From Azospirillum sp. (GTDB taxonomy: Bacteria; Pseudomonadota; Alphaproteobacteria; Azospirillales; Azospirillaceae), in assembly GCA_016124535.1 (NCBI GenBank), contig WGNK01000037.1:1-32568 (forward strand): DNA of 32,568 bases, given 5' to 3'. The position numbers and the translations under genes are program-made. Shown here piece by piece: positions 1-6,248 of this stretch. Under the pieces are notes generated by a model that saw only the letters and a list, made by a program, of their open reading frames with translations, was not told where the DNA came from and did no database searches. Within the stretch, counting starts at the first letter, position 1; each line of letters starts with the position of its first letter.

Positions 1-35
1 ACCACTCGGCGCCAAGGCACCGACCGGGCGCGCCC

Positions 36-446
36 TTGACCCGGCCGCCGAACCGCGAGCCGATCACCAAAATCGCTTCAAGGTTGCAGCCAGATCCCCG
101 CTCCCGGGAGGCTCGTTTCCATTCGCCGCGTCGAGGAGGCCTAAAAAAGCGGTTTGAAGATTACTGTTCTGAAATATCAAAGTGGTATGGAACTATAAAT
201 GTTAGCAAATTTCTTGCGAATTTTATCGAAAAAAATCCGATCTACAAGGTAGCAAAAGAAGCAATAAAAGAGATTGGGCGGGATGCGCTTAAAGAAAGCA
301 AGTGGCTTGTTCCTGTTTTATTTGAAGTCTCGGAGCGCGCCGTGTTGAGATTAAGTAAGTATGTGCCGGATGTTCATTTAAATTTAAATCAGCGCATCAT
401 AAAGCCTGAGTTAACAACAAAAAATGATCTAACTAGATATTTATAG
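36..446 (+). CDS. Hypothetical protein, AT-rich foreign segment
   Basis: This is an open frame of 136 codons, and the frame is also open to the left edge, so the true start may lie outside the window. I do not recognise a family. Codons from about position 145 are strikingly AT-rich (many Lys, Ile, Asn and Glu codons, with A/T third positions), unlike the GC-rich DNA on both sides. The first 36 residues come from GC-rich DNA and look like low-complexity read-through. The AT-rich part predicts a mostly helical, basic polypeptide ending in NDLTRYL. It stops a few bases before homology to a Toprim gene begins at about 455. It may be the C-terminal end of a transferred gene, or non-coding foreign DNA that happens to be open. 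No ribosome-binding site is evident. Confidence 0.3.
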   Translation: MTRPPNREPITKIASRLQPDPRSREARFHSPRRGGLKKRFEDYCSEISKWYGTINVSKFLANFIEKNPIYKVAKEAIKEIGRDALKESKWLVPVLFEVSERAVLRLSKYVPDVHLNLNQRIIKPELTTKNDLTRYL

Positions 447-454
447 GTTTTTTA

Positions 455-883
455 TTGGCGGCCGACGGGCGAAGCCTTGCCCGGCTGCCGTCGCCGCGGC
501 GGTCGTTGGGCTCGTTGCTCGGCAACGGCGTGCGGTTCATGGCCAAGAAGCCCGGAGCGAAGGATCGTCTGGTCGTCGGCGAGGGGATCGAGACCGTCCT
601 CTCGGTGCAAGCGGCGCTGCCTGATTGGCCGGCGGTGGCCGCACTCAGCGCCAACCATCTGGCCGCCCTCATCCTGCCGCCTGGTCTCAAGGTGCTGGCC
701 ATCGCTCGCGACGACGATGCCGCCGGATGGCAGGCGGCCCGGCGGTTGCGCAACCCTGCCCAGTCCCTCGGCATCGCCGTGATCGACCTTGTTCCCGCCC
801 TCGACGACTTCAACGACGATCTGCGACGGTTCGGGCTGCCGGCGTTGCGGCGGCGGATCATGAGGCAACTCGGGCTTCGTTGA
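455..883 (+). pseudogene. 5'-truncated Toprim-domain protein (DUF7146/Toprim primase-like), C-terminal part
   Basis: About 142 codons match the C-terminal Toprim half of the large primase-like proteins found in alphaproteobacterial ICEs and plasmids. The recognisable order is a segment reading AADGRSLARLPSPRRSLG, then LLGNGVRF, then the acidic Toprim motif GEGIETVLS, then LSANHLAAL, then the second metal-binding motif ARDDDAAG, then LDDFNDDLR near the end. Family members usually have some 150-200 further residues upstream (zinc and helicase-like N-terminus), which are absent. Homology begins abruptly at about base 455, directly after AT-rich unrelated DNA. The only in-frame start is a TTG at the junction with no ribosome-binding site. 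I infer a truncated, probably inactive gene. If intact it would act in nucleic-acid synthesis or processing during element transfer. Confidence 0.7.
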
Positions 884-999
884 CCTCGGCGCGAAGGGGG
901 TCGTTCATCGTCCAACCGAGCGACGGTCGCGGGCAAGTTAGAGGCCTCGGTGTCGATGGCAACGCGCCAAAGTCCCCTGGTTTCGCGGTCCGCGCCCAC

Positions 1000-1246
1000 G
1001 GGCCTTGCCTGGCTGGCGATCTACCGGAGGTCGGGCGGCAAGAGGCCGCTCTCGCTCCCGGCCGGCAAGGACGGCGACCGGCTTTTTTCCCCGGCCTGCG
1101 GCCTTCCTCGCGAAGCAAAAAAGCCGGCCGCCCGTCCTCCTCCGCTGACGCTGCGGCCCTTCGGGTGCCGGCCGCGGGCGCCTCCGGGGTTCGATCGCCG
1201 TCAAGGCCGCGAAGGGCGCGGCCCCCAAAAACCCAGGAGACTACCG
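1000..1246 (+). promoter_or_regulatory. Structured leader, copy 1 (upstream of the DUF2493 gene)
   Basis: This roughly 250-base non-coding leader is repeated in diverged form at 3498-3727 upstream of the DUF736 gene. Shared landmarks are GGGCCTTG (1000), GCGATCTACCGG (1016), a hairpin with arms CCGGCTTTTTT (1078-1088) and AAAAAAGCCGG (1117-1127), a CGGCCCTTC block, TCAAGGCCGCG and an AGGAGACT ribosome-binding site just before the start codon. The hairpin loop itself contains GGCC-TGC-GGCC. I infer a conserved cis-acting RNA or single-stranded-DNA element. The 884-999 stretch before it shows no gene. Confidence 0.55.
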
Positions 1247-2173
1247 ATGGCCCGCCCAACTCCCGACCCCGGCTTCCCGACCCGCTCCGCCACCGCCGCC
1301 CTGCTGGAAGAACTGGCGCTCTACGGCGTACGCCCCCACGACGACGAGCCCGATCACCGCCCGCTACCCGACGCCGAGACCTGCGATGCCGCCCTCTCCG
1401 ACCTGTTCGATCTCCTCGCCCAGCTATTCGAGGGCACAAGGCTGGAAGACGATCTGGAGCCGGTACTGTGGGGCCTGGTCAACCTGTTCCATCGCCGGAT
1501 AGACCACCTGCACCGCACCCTCGACGACAACGAGAGCGCTCAAGCCCGTTCCCAGCGCGAGCAGGACGGCTCCGAGGTCAAGTCGGTTGAGCTGGAACGC
1601 CTGATCGCCCAGGGCCTGACCCTGATCGAGCGCCGCAACGCCTTCGAGGCCTTCCGCGACCGCGCCGCCGAGCTGTTCGAGGTCCGCACCGGGTCATCCT
1701 GGCGCCCGCACGCCGGTTCGCTGGTTTCCCGCCGCACCCTGACCGCGGCGATGATCGACAGCCGCGACTTCGTGGCCGCCCGCCGTCGCGCCGAGACGCA
1801 AGTCCACCTCCCGCCCGGTCCGCGCATTGCGTTTGCCGGTGGCGTCGATTACCAGAACGTCGAGCGCATCTGGGCCGCCCTCGACAAAGTCCACGCCAAG
1901 CATCCCGACATGGTGCTGCTCCATGGCGGTTCGCGCGGTGCCGAACTGATTGCCGCCAAATGGGCCGAACATCGCACCGTCGTTCAGGTCGTGTTCAAGC
2001 CCGACTGGAACCGCCACAGCCAAGCCGCCCCGTTCAAGCGCAACGACCAGATGCTGGACGCCCAGCCGATCGGCCTGATCGCCGCTCCCGGCTCCGGCGT
2101 CACCGACAACCTGGTCGACAAAGCCCGCCGCCAGGGTATCCCGGTGTTCCGGATCGACGGCGGCGGCGCCTGA
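1247..2173 (+). CDS. DUF2493 (SLOG-superfamily, YspA-like) domain protein
   Basis: The protein has 308 residues. The C-terminal 115 or so residues are a DUF2493 domain of the SLOG/DprA-like Rossmann superfamily: a first strand reading RIAFAGGVDY, the nucleotide-loop motif LLHGGSRGAELIAAKWA, a strand around VVFKPDW, and LIAAPGSGVTDNLVDKAR followed by IPVFRI. The N-terminal half is mostly helical and acidic, with no recognised enzyme domain. SLOG proteins are thought to bind nucleotide-derived ligands; the substrate here is unknown. The frame is open further upstream to 950, but I chose the ATG at 1247 because AGGAGA lies 6 bases before it and the preceding DNA is the conserved leader. A hairpin terminator follows at 2201. 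The gene is a standard member of the leading region of these elements. Confidence 0.85.
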   Translation: MARPTPDPGFPTRSATAALLEELALYGVRPHDDEPDHRPLPDAETCDAALSDLFDLLAQLFEGTRLEDDLEPVLWGLVNLFHRRIDHLHRTLDDNESAQARSQREQDGSEVKSVELERLIAQGLTLIERRNAFEAFRDRAAELFEVRTGSSWRPHAGSLVSRRTLTAAMIDSRDFVAARRRAETQVHLPPGPRIAFAGGVDYQNVERIWAALDKVHAKHPDMVLLHGGSRGAELIAAKWAEHRTVVQVVFKPDWNRHSQAAPFKRNDQMLDAQPIGLIAAPGSGVTDNLVDKARRQGIPVFRIDGGGA

Positions 2174-2176
2174 GCG

Positions 2177-2232
2177 CCGCCCTGTTCAAGCCTCCGGCGG
2201 GCAAAGGGCCGTAGGCCCTTTGCAATCCCGTT
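2177..2232 (+). repeat. Direct repeat with hairpin, copy 1
   Basis: This GC-rich block starts just after the DUF2493 stop and recurs at 2968-3022 on the far side of hicAB. The last 40 or so bases (CCTCCGGCGGGCAAAGGGCC through CCCTTTGCAATCCC) are nearly identical in both copies. The copies differ mainly by one loop base and some bases near the left end. Confidence 0.7.
2201..2223 (+). terminator. Hairpin terminator after the DUF2493 gene
   Basis: A perfect 10-bp stem, GCAAAGGGCC paired with GGCCCTTTGC, has a 3-base GTA loop and lies 28 bases past the stop codon. No long T-tract follows, so termination strength is uncertain; it could equally protect the 3' end of the transcript. Confidence 0.55.
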
Positions 2233-2283
2233 CGTCTTCACCCTGGTTGGACAATACTATTCGTTTGTTCTGGAACTCCTGGT

Positions 2284-2634
2284 TTACAGATGGACCGGCG
2301 TTGCAATGGCGTTCCTGGCTGCAGTGATGATCTCCTCGATGTTGAAGGGTGGAGCCTCGCCTTGAGTCGACTGGACCAGACCGGCCGCAATCGCCTGTCC
2401 CAGAACGGCGACCCTCGCCTCGTCGATCGGACGCTCGGACAGGGGCTCGGGAATGGGTTCGCCACTGGCCCGCAAATCTTCGATGATCTCGGCCACCAAT
2501 CTCTTGATCCCGAGAAAACCAGCAAGGGCGTCCTCGTCCAGCCAGGACAGGCTCGGGAATTCAAGGCAGGTTGCCACGAACTCATTGTCCTCGGGAGACC
2601 AGCGTGTCTGGTAGGTGTAGTGGTCACTTGTCAT
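2284..2634 (-). CDS. hicB: HicB-family antitoxin with atypical C-terminus
   Basis: The protein has 116 residues. Residues 5-70 match the HicB fold (YTYQTRWSPEDNEFVATCLEFPSLSWL, shown in part, then a helix ending ASGEPIPEPLSER), which neutralises the HicA RNase. Usual relatives then continue into a ribbon-helix-helix DNA-binding domain (KRYSGKF... in the family). Here the tail from residue 70 instead reads DEARVAVLGQAIAAGL and APPFNIEEIITAAR, which resembles the toxin-binding tail of ParD-type antitoxins. The start overlaps the end of hicA by 11 bases, so the two are translationally coupled, toxin first. Whether the unusual tail still allows autoregulation is unknown. Confidence 0.7.
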   Translation of the reverse strand: MTSDHYTYQTRWSPEDNEFVATCLEFPSLSWLDEDALAGFLGIKRLVAEIIEDLRASGEPIPEPLSERPIDEARVAVLGQAIAAGLVQSTQGEAPPFNIEEIITAARNAIATPVHL

Positions 2635-2905
2635 CGACAGCCTCCGTTCCAGCAGCCTTCAGCGTGTTGAGTCGGTCAATGGCTTGAACGATCTGCCGCA
2701 CCTGATAGCCCTTTGCCTTTCCGCTTTTGCCTTCCTGGATGTTGACCCGCGGGTCACCCGGCCAGGGCATCTTGTAAACTGCGTGGCTCGTCCCCTTTTG
2801 TCGCGGCTTCCCGAAATAGTGCTCACAGATACTGGAGGCATCCGCGAACGAAATGCCGTTCGGATTGGTGCGCATGCGCTCCAGGATGTCGTCTATCTTA
2901 GCCAT
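2624..2905 (-). CDS. hicA: HicA-family toxin (mRNA interferase)
   Basis: The protein has 93 residues. It matches the HicA/YcfA double-stranded-RNA-binding-like fold of toxins that cleave mRNA. The conserved core reads FGKPRQKGTSHAVYKMPW with the expected catalytic histidine at residue 41, then PRVNIQEG and a Lys-rich stretch ending YQVRQIVQAID. Family members are 60-95 residues, so this is full length. It is the first gene of a minus-strand hicAB operon and overlaps hicB. The operon lies opposite to its neighbours and between two copies of a hairpin repeat, which suggests it was inserted as a cassette. It probably acts in addiction or stabilisation of the element. Confidence 0.8.
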   Translation of the reverse strand: MAKIDDILERMRTNPNGISFADASSICEHYFGKPRQKGTSHAVYKMPWPGDPRVNIQEGKSGKAKGYQVRQIVQAIDRLNTLKAAGTEAVDDK

Positions 2906-2967
2906 CGCTTCCAGTATGGATCACCGCTTGCCTGGCCGTCCACCCGCTTGCCGGCGACGACGGCGCG

Positions 2968-3022
2968 CCGCCCTCTTGATGCCTCCGGCGGGCAAAGGGC
3001 CGTGAGGCCCTTTGCAATCCCA
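2968..3022 (+). repeat. Direct repeat with hairpin, copy 2
   Basis: This is the second copy of the block at 2177-2232. It contains a perfect 10-bp stem (2992-3001 with 3006-3015) closed by a GTGA loop, a GNRA-type tetraloop. It lies upstream of hicA in an otherwise gene-free stretch, so it does not terminate any visible plus-strand gene. It looks like a duplicated 3' flank left by insertion of hicAB. Confidence 0.65.
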
Positions 3023-3024
3023 TG

Positions 3025-3497
3025 ACTTCTTGGCGCTTAGCCGGAAAGCGCGGCAACGTTGACGCCTGGGCGAAGAGCCGCATGTGTGCGGCGGCCTCAA
3101 CATCCTCGGGGGCAGCCTCGCGTTGTCTCGATCTTGGTGGAAACCGTTCGGAGACCCCGCCCGGACGCGATACACGTCACGGGAAGAGCAGCAGCTCCAG
3201 GTCTTGGCCATCGAGTCCGCCTTCGACCCGGCTTGACAAAGCTGCCGGCGGCGGATGGGTGAGCCATCCCTGTCGAGGTATTGGCCGCCGCTCCTGGTCC
3301 TCGCCATCGACTCCGATCGCGCCCGTGGTGTCGGCAATTTCCCGCGTTGAGGGACGGTTTCGGCCTTGCCCGCAGCGACACGCCTTTGACCAACGGGGTG
3401 CATGGCGAGCCCCGGTTTCGGTACAATGATCCGGGCGCTGCGGATGATCGTGGCCAGCGGTCTCCTTTGCGGTTCTCGTTCAGCCAACGACGCGTGC
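3025..3497. other. Gene-free stretch, no recognised content
   Basis: Frames are open on both strands because of the high GC content, but none shows a family, a ribosome-binding site or convincing codon structure. A short imperfect internal repeat is present (GGCCATCGAGTCCGCC near 3207 and CGCCATCGACTCCGAT near 3304). It may be degraded remains of a former leading-region gene; I cannot say which. Confidence 0.4.
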
Positions 3498-3727
3498 GGG
3501 CCTTGATTGCGGGCGATCTACCGGCGGGCGCGGGACCTTGGCGCAACGGCCTCCGGCGACTTTTTTCCCCGGCCTCTCGGCCTTCCTCGCGCACCAAAAA
3601 AGATCGCCGGACGCCGTCCTCCACTTCGTTCCGGCCCTTCAGGTGCGCCGTCCCGGCCCGCCGGTCTTGGGATCGCCATCAAGGCCGCGGCGGTCGCGGC
3701 CGAGATCACACCCAAGGAGACTTTCCC
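3498..3727 (+). promoter_or_regulatory. Structured leader, copy 2 (upstream of the DUF736 gene)
   Basis: This is the diverged copy of the leader at 1000-1246, with the same landmarks in the same order: GGGCCTTG (3498), GCGATCTACCGG (3513), hairpin, CGGCCCTTC, TCAAGGCCGCG and AAGGAGACT. Its hairpin arms are CCGGCGA-C-TTTTTT (3553-3566) and AAAAAAGATCGCCGG (3596-3610). The stem sequence differs from copy 1 but pairing is kept, which supports a selected secondary structure. Confidence 0.55.
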
Positions 3728-4036
3728 ATGGCCACCATCGGCAGCTTCACCCGGACCAGCAACGGCTTCACCGGGACCATCCGCACCCTGACCCTCAACG
3801 TCAAAGTCAACATCGTCCGCGACGAGCACAAGGCCTCCGACACCGCCCCCGACTACCGGGTCTACGCCGCCCAATCGGTCGAACTCGGCGCCGGCTGGAA
3901 AAAGGTCGCCAAGACCGGCGGGCGCGAATACACCTCGCTCAAGCTGGACGACCCGTCCTTCCCCGCCGCGATCTACGCCAACCTGGTTCAGACCGAAGGC
4001 GATCCGGAGACCTTCACCCTGATCTGGAGCCGCTGA
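3728..4036 (+). CDS. DUF736 family protein
   Basis: The protein has 102 residues and belongs to DUF736, a small family almost confined to proteobacterial plasmids and ICEs; its biochemical role is not established. Family landmarks are [20 protein letters not shown] at the start, then [19 protein letters not shown], and WKKVA...[14 protein letters not shown], ending LIWSR. Length is typical. I chose the ATG at 3728, preceded by AAGGAGA, although the frame is open to 3281, because family members start at this methionine and the upstream DNA is the conserved leader. The 3' end overlaps the convergent XRE gene by 23 bases. Confidence 0.88.
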   Translation: MATIGSFTRTSNGFTGTIRTLTLNVKVNIVRDEHKASDTAPDYRVYAAQSVELGAGWKKVAKTGGREYTSLKLDDPSFPAAIYANLVQTEGDPETFTLIWSR

Positions 4037-4358
4037 CCCCGCGACGCGCCCCGCCTCCGGGCGGGGTGCCTTTGCCGCGACCGGCTTTTTTGCTCGGCTG
4101 CTCTTCGTCGAGCGGTTGCGGCGGATCGTCAATCTCAAGGTCGGGTGCGACCAGATCGACGTGACTGACCCCCAGCGCCTGCGCCAGTTCGAACAGCGTC
4201 ACGATGGTCGGATTGCGCCGGCCACGCTCCAGGCCGCTCAGATATTGCTGGCTGAATCCGGACAGCGCCTCGACCTGCTCCTGGGTGAGGTTTTTCGCCT
4301 TGCGGATGCGGGCAAGGTTGCGGCCGACCAGCTTGCGCATGTCCATGCGCCAAGCCAT
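4014..4358 (-). CDS. XRE-family transcriptional regulator
   Basis: The protein has 114 residues. A Cro/C1-type helix-turn-helix occupies about residues 8-66: [20 protein letters not shown], then [17 protein letters not shown] and [10 protein letters not shown]. The tail is polar and low in complexity ([13 protein letters not shown], then Gly/Arg-rich) and overlaps the hairpin terminator of the DUF736 gene on the other strand, so its sequence may be constrained by that element. The start could be the first methionine or the one at residue 5 or 7 (MDMRKLVGR). The gene is divergent from the DUF2285/repA block, with an AT-rich promoter region and inverted repeats in between. It probably represses that block and itself. 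Confidence 0.85.
   Translation of the reverse strand: MAWRMDMRKLVGRNLARIRKAKNLTQEQVEALSGFSQQYLSGLERGRRNPTIVTLFELAQALGVSHVDLVAPDLEIDDPPQPLDEEQPSKKAGRGKGTPPGGGARRGVSGSRSG
4049..4066 (+). terminator. UNCG-loop hairpin after the DUF736 gene
   Basis: CCCCGCC pairs with GGCGGGG around a TCCG loop, a stable UNCG-type tetraloop. It starts 12 bases past the DUF736 stop codon and is followed by TGCCTTTGCC. It lies inside the coding region of the convergent XRE gene. Confidence 0.5.
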
Positions 4359-4373
4359 GCCGATCTACACACT

Positions 4374-4402
4374 TTAAGATTATGTACTTTAGTATGTATA
4401 AT
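4374..4402 (+). promoter_or_regulatory. Probable promoter of the DUF2285/repA block
   Basis: TTAAGA (4374-4379), a 17-base spacer and a perfect TATAAT (4397-4402) lie in the AT-rich gap between the XRE gene and the next rightward gene. A GGTCGACC palindrome starts 2 bases after the -10 box, at the expected transcription start. Confidence 0.5.
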
Positions 4403-4418
4403 CGGTCGACCGCCGACC

Positions 4419-4443
4419 GATCGAACTTGCCTTCAGTTCGATC
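4419..4443. promoter_or_regulatory. Perfect 9-bp inverted repeat, operator candidate
   Basis: GATCGAACT (4419-4427) and AGTTCGATC (4435-4443) are exact inverted repeats separated by 7 bases, just downstream of the TATAAT box and next to an XRE regulator gene. No T-tract follows, so an operator is more likely than a terminator. Confidence 0.45.
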
Positions 4444-4519
4444 TATCCCCATAATTGTCCCAATTTGGTGCCAATAATGTCCCCGCCCGCCCTCATCTCA
4501 CCTGGAGGAGATCGTCGAC

Positions 4520-4792
4520 ATGGCAGATCGCGCGGGTAGTCCATCGGTGGCCGACCGGGCGCCGTCGGACGGCCGGATCACCGAGTACGACCGCTCTCAC
4601 TTCGCGATCTATACCCGTTTGCTCGATGCCGAGCGCGCCGGTGCCTCGGCCGAGGAGATGGCGCGCAATATCCTGGGTCTCGACCCCGGCGACGACGCGG
4701 AACGAGCGCGGCGCGCCGTCGCCAGCCACCTTGAGCGGGCGCACTGGATGACCGTGCACGGCTATCGCCAGCTCGCCGCCGGGCGCCGCTGA
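4520..4792 (+). CDS. Small DUF2285-type protein
   Basis: The protein has 90 residues. It resembles the small proteins annotated as DUF2285 that precede the Trans_reg/DUF2285 gene in related ICEs. Landmarks are ITEYDRSHFAIYTRLLDAE, then EEMARNILGLDP, and a closing region with ASHLERAHWMTVHGYRQL. A strong ribosome-binding site, GGAGGAGA, lies just upstream of the ATG. Function is unknown; association with HTH genes and repA suggests a role in control of the element. It is the first gene of the rightward block after the divergent promoter. Confidence 0.75.
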   Translation: MADRAGSPSVADRAPSDGRITEYDRSHFAIYTRLLDAERAGASAEEMARNILGLDPGDDAERARRAVASHLERAHWMTVHGYRQLAAGRR

Positions 4793-4978
4793 GCACCGCC
4801 GAACGGCGCGCTGCAGCGGCGAAGCGTCAGCCTTGTGCATCTCGCCGGAATTGCGGCTCAACTTATCTTTTTCTCGATTGTGCAGCGCGGTCGAACACGG
4901 CATCGAAGCCACTGGACTCGACACCTCCGACACCGACCTTAACCTATGGGTAACTATGGTCATATCGCGGAGGCAATC

Positions 4979-5819
4979 ATGCCGGCGGCTCATGACACGA
5001 CCAACGCCGACGATGACGACACCCTCGGACTCGACGACGCCGGCTGGGCGTGGGAGTTCCTGAGACGCAATCTGGAGTACGGCACCGACTATCAGCGCTG
5101 CCACCAGGCCGAGCAGGCCGGCGCGCCCGATGCCGCTCGGATGACGGAGGGCGCCAGTCAGCGTTGGGGGCTCCGATTTCCTGCTCGATCCGGAGCTCAG
5201 CGCTGCTGAAGCCACGGTGTTCTGGCGGCCCGATATCGATCCCGCTGTCCTCTGCCTGACCTCCGGCGACTACGCTCCCGACGCTCTGCATGTCGCCGCC
5301 GATCCGCGGCGCTGGCGCGGGAGAGTGGCGGTGATCGGCAGCAATCGCGGCGACGGCCGGCACGTTGTTTTGCAGGTCGACGGCGCCTCGTTCCGCCTGT
5401 GGCTGACCAGATCCCGAAGGTCCGACGCGCGCGGTTTCGGGGTCTGGCTCCCGTTCGACCGCTATTTCGCCGAACGAGCGGCGCTGGCCATTAGTTTCTG
5501 GCAATCCGCCGCCGACCCGCCGGTTTCGGCCGCCACGGTCCGCGCCGTGATGATCGTACCGCCGCAGACCGGCAGGACCCGCCGCCGCATTCTGCGCGCC
5601 GTCGACGCGAGGCTCGCCGGCGCCAGCTATCGCGAGATCGCAGCGGCCCTGTTCGGCGAGGCGGAGGTCGGCAACGTCCGCGACTGGAAAAACCATCCCA
5701 CCCGAGCCGTGGTGATCCGGCTGGTCAGGACCGGCTTGCGCCTGATCAACGGGGGCTATCTCGGCCTGCTGCTGCCGGTCAAGCGAGCGCCGCGCCGCTG
5801 CAAGGGTGGACGTTCTTAA
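4979..5819 (+). pseudogene. Trans_reg-domain/DUF2285 protein, frameshifted
   Basis: Two frames together make one family-typical protein of about 280 residues. The first (ATG 4979, GGAGG 5 bases upstream) carries the N-terminal Trans_reg (DUF6499-like) motif GWAWEFLRRNLEYGTDY and runs through RWGLRF to a stop at 5207. The second, in another frame, begins LLDPELSAAEATVFWRPDID and contains DUF2285: FRLWL, RRRILRAVDARLAGASYREIAAALFG (in part), DWKNHPTRAVVIRLVRTGLRLINGGY. The phase changes by one base between 5163 and 5181, where a G5 run (5166-5170) and TTTCC occur. Restoring one base gives a continuous protein. It may be a true frameshift or a homopolymer sequencing error. The second part alone could start at GTG 5217. 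The family probably binds DNA. Confidence 0.75.
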
Positions 5820-5921
5820 CCCCCATTACTTCGTCATCCACCCTGGCCTTCGCCGTTTGCCATCCTGCGCCACCAGCCGACGGTCGCTTCCGGCCTCGGC
5901 TTAGGTTCGACGGAGGTGTCG

Positions 5922-6248
5922 ATGCGAACGACGACCAGCGCTGTAGGCGCCGATTCCAGCCCCGATTTTACGGCCAATCCGGGTGACGGGCCGTTTCTCA
6001 CCACCAAGGCGGCGGGCGAACATCTGTCGCTGAGCCCGCGCACCCTGGAGAAACACCGGGTCACCGGCACCGGGCCGCGCTACCGCAAGCATGGCGGCAA
6101 GGTGGTCTACCGGCTCGAGGACCTCGACGATTGGTCGGCCCGCGGCACCCGCGCCTCGACCTCGGATCCGGGCCATCCCAACGCGCCCAAACCCTTCCGC
6201 CATGGTCTGCCGTTGGGACGCAAGAAGCTGTCGGGAGCCAAGAAATGA
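5922..6248 (+). CDS. AlpA/MerR-type helix-turn-helix protein
   Basis: The protein has 108 residues. The central region is the winged HTH seen in excisionase-like and AlpA-like proteins: FLTTKAAGEHLSLSPRTLEK, then RVTGTGPRYRKHGGKVVYRLEDLDDW. The tail is basic and ends GRKKLSGAKK. I chose ATG 5922 because GGAGG (5912-5916) sits 5 bases before it; a GTG at 5916 overlaps that site. The gene ends by ATGA overlap with repA, so the two are translationally coupled. Such proteins commonly regulate replication or excision genes, and here repA is the likely target or partner. Confidence 0.8.
   Translation: MRTTTSAVGADSSPDFTANPGDGPFLTTKAAGEHLSLSPRTLEKHRVTGTGPRYRKHGGKVVYRLEDLDDWSARGTRASTSDPGHPNAPKPFRHGLPLGRKKLSGAKK

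Noticed and set aside
1078..1127. T6/A6 hairpin read as an intrinsic terminator
   Set aside because: The T-tract lies in the stem rather than after it, and the element is conserved with the gene start downstream in two places, so a leader element fits better.
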